A DNA stretch of 64,000 bases from Streptomyces caeruleatus (GTDB taxonomy: Bacteria; Actinomycetota; Actinomycetes; Streptomycetales; Streptomycetaceae): positions 62,001 through 126,000 of the forward strand of contig NZ_KQ948943.1 of assembly GCF_001514235.1 (NCBI RefSeq), read 5' to 3'. Every line of letters begins with the position of its first letter. Within the stretch, counting starts at the first letter, position 1. The notes under the pieces were generated by a model that was given only the letters and a program-made list of their open reading frames with translations, was not told where the DNA came from and did no database searches. The position numbers and the translations under genes were made by a program. Shown here one piece after another: positions 34,239 to 42,558 of this stretch.

Positions 34239-34249
34239 GGCGGACGCCG

Positions 34250-37099
34250 ATGTCCTCGCTGACGTACGACCTCACACTGGCCGGTCTGTCGGTCGGCGGC
34301 GCCGCCGCGCTCACCGGGATCGGCCTGGTCGTGACGTACCGGGCGACCGGCGTGCTGAACTTCGCGCACGGCGCCATCGCCATGGTGTGCGCGTACGCGC
34401 TGCGCGGTTGCGTGGTCGAGTGGGGCTGGCCGCTGTGGGCGGGCGCGACGGTGACGCTGCTGGTCCTGGCGCCCGGCATCGGGGTGGTGCTGGAACGGTT
34501 CGTCTTCCGCCCGCTGGCCGTCCTGGGCGGCGACCCGGCGCAGACCCTGGTCGCGTCCATCGGCGTGTTCGTGCTGCTGGTGGGCGGCGCGGTGCTGCTC
34601 TGGGGCCAGGGGGCACGGGACGACGCGCCGGAACTGGTGTCGGCGGACCCGTGGGGCCAACTGGCGGTGGCGCTGCTGCTGGCGGCCGGTGTCACGGCGG
34701 TCATCCGCTGGACGCGCTTCGGCCGCGAACTGCGCGCCGTGGTGGACGACCGGCAACTGGCCGTCCTCGGGGGTATCGACGCGGACCGGGTGGCGGCGGC
34801 GGGCTGGGCCTTCGGCTCGTTCACGGCGGGCCTGACGGGCGTCCTGCTGGCGCCGTACGTGCGTCTGGACCCGTACGGCATGCCGCTGCTGGTCATGGAG
34901 GTCGTCGCGGTCGCGGTGGCCGCCCGGATGCGCAGCCTGCCGGTCGCGGTACTGACGGCCGTGACGATCGGGGTCGCCCAGAGCCAGCTGACGCGCCTGC
35001 ACCCGTCCGGCTGGGGCGCACCCCTCCTCCAAGCCGTCGGCACGAACCTCTTCGTCGTCGCCCTGCTGATCGCGGCCCTGGCCCTCCCCCCGGTCGGCGC
35101 CCGCGACGCCCTGCCCCGCACGGCCACCGCGCGCGTACCGACACCTCCGGGCGCCTGGATCGTGGCGCTCGTGCTCTTCCTCCTCCCCCTCGGCTTCGCG
35201 GGCTCGGACCTGCATACGTCGGTGCAGGTGCCGGCGCTGGCCGTGGTGCTCCTGTCCCTGGTGGTCGTCACGGGCCGCGGCGGCCAGATCTCCCTCGGCC
35301 AAGCGGCCTACGCGGGCCTCGGCGCCCTGTTCACGGCCCTGCTGGCGGCGGGCCGCCTCCCGGGCCTGCCCCGCCTGCCGGAGCTCGCGGCCCTGACCCT
35401 GGCGGTCGTCCTGGTGGCTCCCCTGGGCCTGCTCACCGGCTGGCCCGCGATCAGCCGCCGGGGCCTGGCGTTGGCGCTGGTGACCTTCGCGGTCGGCGTC
35501 GGCGTGAGCCGCTTCGTCTTCACCCAGCCGTACGCGATCTCGGGCCTCTCCCTGAACCGCCCGGCGGGCTTCGAGGGCGACCGCGCGTACTACGTCCTCG
35601 AACTGCTGCTCCTCGGCGCCGCCCTCCTCACGACCTGGCTGCTGCGCCGGGGCCGCACGGGCCGGGCCCTGGCCGCGATGCGCGACCACGAGTCCGGGGC
35701 ATCGGCGGCAGGCGTCCAGGTCCCCTCCCTCAAACTCCTGGCCTTCGTCGCGGGCGCCGCCCTCGCAGCCCTGGGCGGCGGCCTGCTCGGCATGGGCCTG
35801 CGCGCCTTCGACCCGTCCGCCTACGACCCCGTCCGCGGCCTCCTCTGGTTCGCCGCGGTCATCGTCCTCGGCGCCGACAGCACCCTCGGCGCCCTGGCCG
35901 CCGCAGCCCTCCTGGTCGGCCTCGACGCAGGCACCCGCGGCGGCGTGGCAGCGGCCCTGATCGGCATCCTGGCGGCACTGGTGGGCCGCTTCCCCGAGGG
36001 CCCGCACGAGGCATGGCGGTCCCGCAGGAGGCGGAGGACGGGGTTGACGCCGCTGGGGATGGGGGTGCGCGGGCGGTTGCGGCAGGTGGGGCGGGGGGTT
36101 ACGCCCGGGCGGAGCTTCACGGGGCTGACGGGCCCGACAGGCCCGACAGGCCCGACAGGCCCGACAGGCCCGACAGCGTCAGGCGTAGCGCGGCGGACGC
36201 TCTCCACTCCGGCCAGCCCCTCAGGCCCCAGCCCCGCAGACCCCAGCCCGACAGCGACCCCCCACCCGGCCGCGGCCGCCGACGGCGCTGAACCCCCACA
36301 AGGGCCACCCGCACCCGACGACGAAAGCAGCACGGGTGGTGCGGGTGGGACCCCCAACGCGGCCGAAGGCCGCGTGCCCACCCACACACCCGCACCAGAA
36401 CCCACCCCCCTCACCACCCACCACCTCCAGGCCCACTACAACGGCTTCACCGCCCTCGACGACGTGACCGTCACCGTCCCACCCGGCAGGGTCACCGCCG
36501 TCATCGGCCCCAACGGCGCAGGCAAATCCACCCTGTTCCACTGCCTCGCCGGCACCCACCACCCCACCCACGGCCAAGTCCACCTGGGCCCCCACGACAT
36601 CACCCACCTCCCCGCACACACCCGCACCCGCCTGGGCATCGCCCGCACCTTCCAGCAACTCGCCGTCTTCCCCTCCCTGACCGTCGCCGAGAACGTCCGC
36701 GTAGGCGCCGAGCAGGGAAGAACCCGAGACCCGTCCGCCGTCGAACGTTCCCTCCGACTCCTGGGACTCGACGGCCCCGTGAGAGCTCTCCCCGCAGCAG
36801 ACCTCCCCACCGGCACACTGAGACGCGTAGAACTGGCCAGAGCCCTCGCGGGCAACCCGCGCGTACTGCTCCTCGACGAGCCCGCCGCCGGCCTCGACAC
36901 CGCCGAAGTCACCGCACTGACCCGCGTCCTGAAGGCCCTCGCCGCCGACGGCATGGCCCTGCTGGTCGTCGAACACGACCTGGACCTGGTCGCCGACGTC
37001 GCCGACACCGTGCACGTCATGGCGGCGGGCCGCATCATCGCCTCGGGCCCTCCCGACCGCGTCCTCGACACGGCAGGCCCCCAGGAGCCCCCCGCATGA
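34250..37099 (+). CDS. LivH-LivM-LivG fusion: two permease domains plus ATPase in one chain
   Basis: The protein is 949 aa. Residues 1-285 are a LivH-like permease (YRATGVLNFAHGAIAMVCAY), 300-600 a LivM-like permease (GRGGQISLGQAAYAGLGA), 605-725 a disordered Pro/Thr/Ala linker with TGPTGPTGPTGPTGPT, and 726-949 a LivG-like ATPase. The ATPase has Walker A GPNGAGKST, Q-loop FQQLAVF, Walker B LLLDEPAAGL and H-loop VEHDLD. Its signature reads DLPTGTLRRVELAR instead of L-A-Y-G-Q-Q-R. Normally these are three separate genes. The stop overlaps livF by ATGA. Confidence 0.88.
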   Translation: MSSLTYDLTLAGLSVGGAAALTGIGLVVTYRATGVLNFAHGAIAMVCAYALRGCVVEWGWPLWAGATVTLLVLAPGIGVVLERFVFRPLAVLGGDPAQTLVASIGVFVLLVGGAVLLWGQGARDDAPELVSADPWGQLAVALLLAAGVTAVIRWTRFGRELRAVVDDRQLAVLGGIDADRVAAAGWAFGSFTAGLTGVLLAPYVRLDPYGMPLLVMEVVAVAVAARMRSLPVAVLTAVTIGVAQSQLTRLHPSGWGAPLLQAVGTNLFVVALLIAALALPPVGARDALPRTATARVPTPPGAWIVALVLFLLPLGFAGSDLHTSVQVPALAVVLLSLVVVTGRGGQISLGQAAYAGLGALFTALLAAGRLPGLPRLPELAALTLAVVLVAPLGLLTGWPAISRRGLALALVTFAVGVGVSRFVFTQPYAISGLSLNRPAGFEGDRAYYVLELLLLGAALLTTWLLRRGRTGRALAAMRDHESGASAAGVQVPSLKLLAFVAGAALAALGGGLLGMGLRAFDPSAYDPVRGLLWFAAVIVLGADSTLGALAAAALLVGLDAGTRGGVAAALIGILAALVGRFPEGPHEAWRSRRRRRTGLTPLGMGVRGRLRQVGRGVTPGRSFTGLTGPTGPTGPTGPTGPTASGVARRTLSTPASPSGPSPADPSPTATPHPAAAADGAEPPQGPPAPDDESSTGGAGGTPNAAEGRVPTHTPAPEPTPLTTHHLQAHYNGFTALDDVTVTVPPGRVTAVIGPNGAGKSTLFHCLAGTHHPTHGQVHLGPHDITHLPAHTRTRLGIARTFQQLAVFPSLTVAENVRVGAEQGRTRDPSAVERSLRLLGLDGPVRALPAADLPTGTLRRVELARALAGNPRVLLLDEPAAGLDTAEVTALTRVLKALAADGMALLVVEHDLDLVADVADTVHVMAAGRIIASGPPDRVLDTAGPQEPPA
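36127..36176 (+). repeat. 9-bp tandem repeat in the fusion linker
   Basis: GACAGGCCC recurs about five times in tandem (first unit GACGGGCCC). Each unit encodes Gly-Pro-Thr in the permease-ATPase linker, so copy-number changes would alter linker length in frame. Confidence 0.85.
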
Positions 37100-37815
37100 C
37101 CCCGAACCCGCCCACGCCCGCGCCCGCGCCCGCGCCCGCGACCAAGATCTCCCTGCACAACGCGCGCGTGCGCTACGGCCCCTTGGAGGCCCTCCACGGC
37201 GTCACCCTCACCGCCCCCGGCCCCGGCCTCACCGTGCTGCTGGGCCGCAACGGCTCCGGCCGTACGACCGCCCTGCGTGCCCTCGCCGGAACCGTGCCCC
37301 TGTCCGGCGGCGCGGTGTTCTGGGACGGCACCGACGTGACCCGTGTGCCCGCGCACGAGCGGGCCCGCCGCGGACTGTGCCTGGTCCCCGAACGGCAGGC
37401 GGTGTTCGCCTCCCTCACCGTGCGCGAGCACCTCGAACTCGCGGCCGGTTCGTACGACATCGCCCTCGACGCCTATCCCGGCCTCGAACCCCTCCTCATC
37501 CGCCGCGCCGGCACCCTGTCCGGCGGCGAGCAGCGCATGCTCGCCCTCTCCCGTGCCCTGTCGGCACGCGCGCGTGTCGTGCTCGTGGACGAGCCCACGC
37601 AGGGCATGTCACCCACGGTGGCCGCTCGCACGTACAGGCTGCTGAGCGAACTCCACGCGTGTGTGGTCGTCGCCGAGCAACGACTGCCGCCCGTCCTGCA
37701 CGGCCGGGCGGCACTCGTCCACGAACTGCGGCGCGGCGCGGTCGTGTTCAGCGGCGAGTCGGGCGAATGGGAGCGCCGTGCCGCGCGCCGAACCGGGTCG
37801 ATCCCTTCCGGATGA
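37096..37815 (+). CDS. livF: LivF-like ABC ATPase with Walker A Lys-to-Arg change
   Basis: The 239-aa protein starts with an Ala/Pro-rich extension and then the LivF fold. Walker A reads GRNGSGRTT (K to R), Q-loop VPERQAVF, signature LSGGEQRMLAL, Walker B VVLVDEPTQGM. It lacks the usual H-loop His (VVVAEQRLP). It is therefore likely a non-catalytic or weakly catalytic NBD paired with the LivG domain of the upstream fusion. The 3' end overlaps the convergent Rpf gene by 68 bp. Confidence 0.85.
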   Translation: MTPNPPTPAPAPAPATKISLHNARVRYGPLEALHGVTLTAPGPGLTVLLGRNGSGRTTALRALAGTVPLSGGAVFWDGTDVTRVPAHERARRGLCLVPERQAVFASLTVREHLELAAGSYDIALDAYPGLEPLLIRRAGTLSGGEQRMLALSRALSARARVVLVDEPTQGMSPTVAARTYRLLSELHACVVVAEQRLPPVLHGRAALVHELRRGAVVFSGESGEWERRAARRTGSIPSG

Positions 37816-38374
37816 GCGTCGACCCCTTCCGGATGAGCAGCGAGGTCTTCTCCGTCAGCTGCTCCGTGACGCTCTGTTTGGCCATGTCCAGGCGGCCCTT
37901 GAGCCCGTACCGCCTGGAGCAGTGCGGCCACGCACCCCATCCCTGCGAGGCCGCCACCTTCCGGGCGATCGCGATCTGCTGCTGACGGGTGGCGAGATCC
38001 GCCCGTTCGGCGTACTTCGTCCCGCCGAAAGCCTCCCAGGTCGACTGCGAGAACTGCAGCCCCCCGTAGTGGCCGTTGCCGGTGTTGATGTGCCAGTTCC
38101 CGCCGCTCTCGCACTTGGCGACGCAGCCCCAGGGCCATTGGTCCTTGGCACACTCGTACGCCACGCGTTTGGGCGGCGGTCCGGGGGCCGGTCGCGGCGC
38201 CGTATGACTGGCGCGGGTGGCATATGTGGCGCGCGCTGTGTGCGTCGCGTGTGTGGCGTTCGACGGACGCGTCACCTGCGTGGCGTTCGACGCGTGCGTG
38301 GCGTTCGACGTTCCCGGAGCCACGGCGGTGAACAGGGCGGCGACCAGGACGATCTTGAGCGGTGTGCATTTCAT
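37748..38374 (-). CDS. Secreted Rpf-domain (transglycosylase-like) protein with low-complexity N-region
   Basis: The 208-aa precursor has a short signal peptide, then about 40 residues of Asn/Ala/Thr/His-rich repeats (SNATHASNATQVTRPSNATH) encoded by repeated GTGGCGTTCGAC (reverse strand), then the Rpf fold (KCESGGNWHINTGNGHYGGL, QGWGAWPHC). Rpf proteins cleave peptidoglycan and stimulate growth from dormancy/spore germination; the catalytic Glu is in CESGGN. The C-terminal tail is a duplicated LIRKGST produced by a 21-bp tandem repeat that overlaps the livF end. Confidence 0.85.
   Translation of the reverse strand: MKCTPLKIVLVAALFTAVAPGTSNATHASNATQVTRPSNATHATHTARATYATRASHTAPRPAPGPPPKRVAYECAKDQWPWGCVAKCESGGNWHINTGNGHYGGLQFSQSTWEAFGGTKYAERADLATRQQQIAIARKVAASQGWGAWPHCSRRYGLKGRLDMAKQSVTEQLTEKTSLLIRKGSTLIRKGSTRFGARHGAPIRPTRR
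37797..37838. repeat. 21-bp tandem duplication over the livF stop
   Basis: GTCGA(T/C)CCCTTCCGGATGAGC occurs twice in tandem. The plus strand gives the livF stop codon; the minus strand encodes two LIRKGST units. Confidence 0.8.
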
Positions 38375-38432
38375 ATGAGCACGCTAGGCAGCTTATTGCG
38401 ACCTTCCGGGGCGGCGCGTCCGACGGGAGCGG

Positions 38433-38466
38433 GTGCCCCACCCGGTCGGCGGACCGGGCGGGGCAC
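38433..38466 (-). terminator. Hairpin between the two Rpf genes
   Basis: A 15-bp stem with one mismatch (GTGCCCCACCCGGTC / GACCGGGCGGGGCAC) and a 4-nt loop lies 25 bp past the LysM-Rpf stop. It separates the two Rpf transcripts. Confidence 0.75.
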
Positions 38467-38490
38467 GGTGCCCTGGCCAGGGAGCGACAC

Positions 38491-39162
38491 TCAGAGTTCG
38501 AGACGCTGCCCGGGCACGATCAGATGGGGATCAGCGCCGATGACGGACTGGTTGGCGGCGTAGAGCTGCCGCCAGGTGGTCCCGTGCCGGGCGGCGATGC
38601 CGCTCAGCGTGTCGCCCGTACGGACGGTGTAGTCCCCGCGGGACGAGCTGCGGTTCGTGTGCCCCGCCGAACGCTCCGGCGTCTGCGCCGAAGTGGACGG
38701 GGCCGCCTTGGGTGCGGAGGGGGCCGAGCCGGCGGCGGAAGCCGCGGGTGCGCTCCCGGACGCTCCGGCCCGGGCCGAACAGGTCGGCCACGCGCCCCAT
38801 CCCTGGGCGCGCTGCACCTTGGTCGCCACGGCGATCTGCTGGTCCTTGCTCGCCCGGTCGGCCGTCGGCGCGTACGCCGTGCCGCCGTAGGCGCGCCAGG
38901 TGGAGGCGGCGAACTGCAGTCCGCCGTAGTAGCCGTTGCCGGTGTTGATGTGCCAGTTGCCGCCGCTCTCGCACTGGGCGATGCGGTCCCACACTGCGCT
39001 GTCCGCCGCCGCGGCGTTGCCGGTCGCGGCCAGCAGCCCGAGCGGAGCGAGCAGTGCCGCTCCAGCGAGGACCGCCGTCGTACGGGTCCGGTTCCCGTTC
39101 GGAGCCGAAGCCTTCGGCGCCTTCCGAGTGTTGTCGCGCGTGTTATCGGCACATTCGGACAT
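38491..39162 (-). CDS. Secreted Rpf-domain protein with C-terminal LysM
   Basis: The 223-aa precursor has a signal peptide (TTAVLAGAALLAPLGLLA, ending AAA near residue 50), the Rpf domain (CESGGNWHINTGNGYYGGLQ, WRAYGGTAYA, QGWGAWPTC), an Ala/Ser/Pro linker and a LysM (YTVRTGDTLSGIAARHGTTW) that binds peptidoglycan. Such proteins are muralytic and promote spore germination. The ATG at 39162 has GAGAGG upstream; the longer frame is the leader. A 500-bp leader-like region precedes it. Confidence 0.92.
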   Translation of the reverse strand: MSECADNTRDNTRKAPKASAPNGNRTRTTAVLAGAALLAPLGLLAATGNAAAADSAVWDRIAQCESGGNWHINTGNGYYGGLQFAASTWRAYGGTAYAPTADRASKDQQIAVATKVQRAQGWGAWPTCSARAGASGSAPAASAAGSAPSAPKAAPSTSAQTPERSAGHTNRSSSRGDYTVRTGDTLSGIAARHGTTWRQLYAANQSVIGADPHLIVPGQRLEL

Positions 39163-39698
39163 GTAGTTCCCTCTCGAAGCACTCGGGGTCCCCCAAGGCT
39201 GGACGCCACTCGCCACGCCATGGGGCGGGTGAGCGGCGCGGCCCCGTCCGCCGGAGGTGGTGCTGTGCGCTGGCTGGTGCGGTTCGGCGGACGTACCCGA
39301 GCGGTGCTCGTTGCACACGGCCGAGGAATCTAGGGACAGCGGCCGTTCGGCATCAACCAACTCCTTGTCACTCCAGGCCAGTTCGCCGTTACCCCAGGTA
39401 TCGGCGATTTTCGGCCACCCACTTCATTCGCTGATTTCAGGATTTGTCGACCAGACCCCCTGACGATCTGTGACACACCACACGCAACCAACCTCCTTTG
39501 TTCTCCGAGGAGTTGACCGTGAGTGGGCGATTCCGCACCGGGCGTGACGGTGCGCGATGGATGGTTCGATTCCGTTCGCCGTGGTGCGTGACTCCCGCCA
39601 CAGATCGTCCGTTGTCTTCTTCATGAGCCCGGGAGCCGCCCGGTTCACGGGCCGGGAGCCACCCGGCCCCGCCACGCCACATCCCGAGGGAGCCACCC
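39163..39698. promoter_or_regulatory. Long 5' region of the LysM-Rpf gene
   Basis: These 536 bp hold no credible gene. Minus-strand sequence 39163-39420 is structured and GC-rich, with pieces such as CCTGGGGTAACGGCG and CCGAACCGCACCAGCCAGCG. rpf genes of actinobacteria are known targets of the ydaO-type c-di-AMP riboswitch (RF00379), but I could not match the diagnostic core with confidence. The right part is the upstream region of the plus-strand gene at 39699. Confidence 0.35.
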
Positions 39699-40481
39699 GT
39701 GCCGCGCATGCTCGACGTCAGCGACGAGGTACGTGCCGAGATCGGCGACGAAGAGGCCGACCGGCTGCTCGCCGGAGAGAACGCCCCGGGCAGTTACGAC
39801 TGCACCTCCTGCCGCACCCCGGGCGACTCCGAACAGGAGCGCACCAGCACCGTCCTGTTCATCGGGGACGAGACCGCAGTCCTCGCCTTCGCCCACGCCA
39901 CCTGCCTGCCCTCCCAGGTCGTCCAGGTCACCGAGGAGCAGCTGCGGGGCGCCGTGAAGTCCATCACCGGTGACCGCGTCGATCTGGAGCCGGAGACGAT
40001 CGTGCCGGAGCAGGCCGTGCTCGGCGTGACCAGCGGGCTGGTGCTGATCGCCGGGGAGCTGCACCCCGCCCTGGTCGTGGAGCCGACCGGGCCCATCGTG
40101 CGCCCCGGGGCGGTCGACGCCGGGGACGACTTCCTGCCGCTGCTCATCGAGCAGGGGTTCATGCCGGTGACGGAACTGACCGATGTGCCGCCGGTGCTGC
40201 ACGGCTGGTCGGTACTGCTGGCGATGGGGCAGCTGCACGCGGTGCTGCAGCCGGGGCCGAACGGGAGCCAGCCCGTCGCCTGGTGGCAGGCGCATCAGCC
40301 GCTTCAGGTGACCGACGGCTGGCGGGCCGCCGCCAACAAGCACCAGCAGGTGCTGATGTTCGCGGCGCCGGTGGGGTCCATCGGACGCCAGCCCCGGGAG
40401 GATCTGTTGCGGGACGCGTTGGACAAGGCGGCGGCGAACGGGAAGTTGGTGGGGGCGGCTCTGCCTCTGGCGGGAACCTGA
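39699..40481 (+). CDS. Conserved Streptomyces protein of unknown function
   Basis: The 260-aa soluble protein has an N-terminal YDCTSCRTPG pair of cysteines, a beta-rich middle and a second domain with HGWSVLLAMGQLHAVLQPG. No known catalytic motif is visible. The GTG start has GAGGGAG eight bases upstream. It is divergent from the Rpf gene. A 3'-end repeat (copy B) follows its stop directly. Confidence 0.6.
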   Translation: MPRMLDVSDEVRAEIGDEEADRLLAGENAPGSYDCTSCRTPGDSEQERTSTVLFIGDETAVLAFAHATCLPSQVVQVTEEQLRGAVKSITGDRVDLEPETIVPEQAVLGVTSGLVLIAGELHPALVVEPTGPIVRPGAVDAGDDFLPLLIEQGFMPVTELTDVPPVLHGWSVLLAMGQLHAVLQPGPNGSQPVAWWQAHQPLQVTDGWRAAANKHQQVLMFAAPVGSIGRQPREDLLRDALDKAAANGKLVGAALPLAGT

Positions 40482-40541
40482 GGGCGCCCGCTCAGCGGGG
40501 ACCCGCACATCGACACAGCCCCGCGCCCCTTCGGGGCGATA
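40482..40541 (+). repeat. Dispersed 3'-end repeat, copy B
   Basis: Starting right after the stop codon, it carries the CCGCACATCGACACAGCCCC and GCGCCCCTTCGGGGCG elements shared with copies A and C; the first third is diverged. Confidence 0.65.
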
Positions 40542-40582
40542 CCCGGCCGCATCTCTTCCCGTGCCGGGTCGTTTGGACATAC

Positions 40583-40936
40583 GTGCATGCATACGACGTT
40601 CCCCGCCACCAGGGCGGCCCCTCGCCCACGCCGATCTACGACGCGCTCTACGCCGAGTACGTCAAGTCCTTCCGTTCGCTGCCGGGTGATCGCAGCGGTG
40701 AGGAGGACCTGGGGTTCGTCGCGTTCGGGAACATCCAGCGCAGTACCGGCACGTACGGCGGCCATCGCCCGGGGTCGTTCAGCAGCTCGTACAGTGCCTA
40801 CAGCGCGGGCGCCCACAGCGCCCGGCACGGCAACAACCAGCAGCCGCAGTGGCAGCGCGTCGGCCACATCGGTCCGCAGGGCAACACGGGGATGCACCAC
40901 GTCCCGGCCGCGCTGCCGCCGGCGCGCAGAGGCTGA
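40583..40936 (+). CDS. Small conserved hypothetical protein
   Basis: The 117-aa product begins MHAYDVPRHQGG, has an amphipathic region PIYDALYAEYVKSFRSLPGDR, and a Ser/Tyr/His/Gly-rich tail. I recognise it as a family found in Streptomyces without assigned function. There is no clear SD at the GTG. A strong terminator follows. Confidence in the start is modest. Confidence 0.55.
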   Translation: MHAYDVPRHQGGPSPTPIYDALYAEYVKSFRSLPGDRSGEEDLGFVAFGNIQRSTGTYGGHRPGSFSSSYSAYSAGAHSARHGNNQQPQWQRVGHIGPQGNTGMHHVPAALPPARRG

Positions 40937-40950
40937 ACAGACTGAACACG

Positions 40951-40985
40951 ACGGAAGGGCGGCCCGCTGAGGGCCGCCCTTCCGT
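40951..40985. terminator. Perfect bidirectional hairpin
   Basis: ACGGAAGGGCGGCCC / GGGCCGCCCTTCCGT forms a perfect 15-bp stem with a 5-nt loop between the convergent hypothetical gene and der. Confidence 0.85.
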
Positions 40986-41006
40986 CATGTCGGCTGCTGC
41001 TCGCCG

Positions 41007-42485
41007 CTACTTCTTCTTGCCGCGCTTCTCGCGCACGCGAACGGAGATATGGATCGGCGTGCCCTCGAAGCCGAACTCCTCGCGCAGCCGGCGTTCGATG
41101 AAGCGGCGGTAGCCCGCCTCGATGAAGCCGGAGGCGAAGAGGACGAACCGCGGGGGCTTGGTGCCGGCCTGGGTGCCGAAGAGGATGCGCGGCTGCTTGC
41201 CGCCCCGGATCGGGTGCGGGTGGGCGGCGACCAGCTCACCGAGGAAGGCGTTGAGGCGGCCCGTGGGGACGCGGGTCTCCCAGCCGGCGAGGGCGGCCTC
41301 GATCGCGGGGACCAGCTTCTCCATGTGCCGGCCGGTGCGCGCGGAGACGTTGACCCGCGGCGCCCAGGCGACCTGGCCGAACTCGGTCTCGATCTCCCGC
41401 TCCAGGTAGTAGCGGCGCTCCTCGTCGAGGGTGTCCCACTTGTTGTAGGCGATGACCATCGCGCGTCCGGCCTCGACGGCCATCGTCACGATCCGCTGGT
41501 CCTGGACCGAGATGGAGTCGGCGGCGTCGATCAGGATGACCGCCACCTCGGCCTTCTCGACGGCGGCGGCGGTGCGCAGCGAGGCGTAGTAGTCGGCGCC
41601 CTGCTGGAGGTGGACGCGCTTGCGGATGCCCGCCGTGTCGACGAACTTCCAGGTGACACCGCCCAGTTCGATGAGCTCGTCGACCGGGTCGCGGGTGGTG
41701 CCGGCCAGCTCGTTGACGACGACGCGCTCCTCGCCCGCCACCTTGTTCAGCAGGGAGGACTTGCCGACGTTCGGGCGGCCGATGAGCGCGATACGGCGCG
41801 GGCCGCCGACCCCGGCCCCGCCGAAGGTCTGCGCGGGGGCCTCCGGCAGCGCCTCCAGGACGGCGTCCAGCATGTCGCCGGTGCCGCGGCCGTGCAGCGC
41901 GGAGACCGGGTGCGGTTCGCCGAGTCCGAGGGACCACAGATACGTCGCGTCGGCCTCGCCGCTCGGGCCGTCCACCTTGTTGGCGGCCAGCACCACGGGC
42001 TTGCCGGCCTTGCGCAGCAGTCGTACGACCGCCTCGTCGGTGTCGGTGGCGCCGACCTTGGCGTCGACGACGAACACGACGGCGTCGGCGGCCTCGATGG
42101 CGTACTCGGCCTGCGCGGCCACGGAGGCGTCGATGCCGAGGACGTCCTGCTCCCAGCCGCCGGTGTCGACGACCTTGAAGCGGCGCCCGGCCCACTCGGC
42201 CTCGTAGGTCACGCGGTCGCGGGTGACGCCGGGCTTGTCCTCGACGACGGCCTCGCGGCGGCCGATGATCCGGTTGACCAGAGTCGACTTGCCGACATTG
42301 GGTCGTCCGACGACGGCGAGCACGGGCAGCGGACCGTGACCGGCCGCCTCGATCGCGCCCTCGACCTCCTCGAGATCGAAGCCCTCTTCCGCGGCGAGCT
42401 CCATGAACTCCGCGTACTCGGCATCGCCAAGCTCTCCGTGGTCGTGCTCTTCGAGCGAGCCCTCGGAGTGGATGTGGTCGTTCAT
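41007..42485 (-). CDS. der: Ribosome-assembly GTPase Der (EngA)
   Basis: The 492-aa protein has two tandem GTPase domains (GRPNVGKST near residue 58 with DTGGWE and NKVDG; GRPNVGKSS near 235 with DTAGIR and NKWD) and a C-terminal KH-like domain ending KRGKKK. Der is an essential 50S assembly factor. The acidic N-terminal 50 residues are typical of actinobacterial forms. ATG 42485 is supported by GAGG upstream. It follows cmk and plsC in the same direction. Confidence 0.95.
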   Translation of the reverse strand: MNDHIHSEGSLEEHDHGELGDAEYAEFMELAAEEGFDLEEVEGAIEAAGHGPLPVLAVVGRPNVGKSTLVNRIIGRREAVVEDKPGVTRDRVTYEAEWAGRRFKVVDTGGWEQDVLGIDASVAAQAEYAIEAADAVVFVVDAKVGATDTDEAVVRLLRKAGKPVVLAANKVDGPSGEADATYLWSLGLGEPHPVSALHGRGTGDMLDAVLEALPEAPAQTFGGAGVGGPRRIALIGRPNVGKSSLLNKVAGEERVVVNELAGTTRDPVDELIELGGVTWKFVDTAGIRKRVHLQQGADYYASLRTAAAVEKAEVAVILIDAADSISVQDQRIVTMAVEAGRAMVIAYNKWDTLDEERRYYLEREIETEFGQVAWAPRVNVSARTGRHMEKLVPAIEAALAGWETRVPTGRLNAFLGELVAAHPHPIRGGKQPRILFGTQAGTKPPRFVLFASGFIEAGYRRFIERRLREEFGFEGTPIHISVRVREKRGKKK

Positions 42486-42558
42486 GAAGTCCGTACCTCG
42501 TCGTTCATCGTGGTGATCGGTGGAACACCGGGTGTCCCCCGGCTGATCCACTACTCAG

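Noticed and set aside
34213..36291. 692-aa plus-strand ORF over the Liv fusion
   Set aside because: Pro/Arg/Gly-rich composition and +1 relation to the fusion gene mark it as a shadow.
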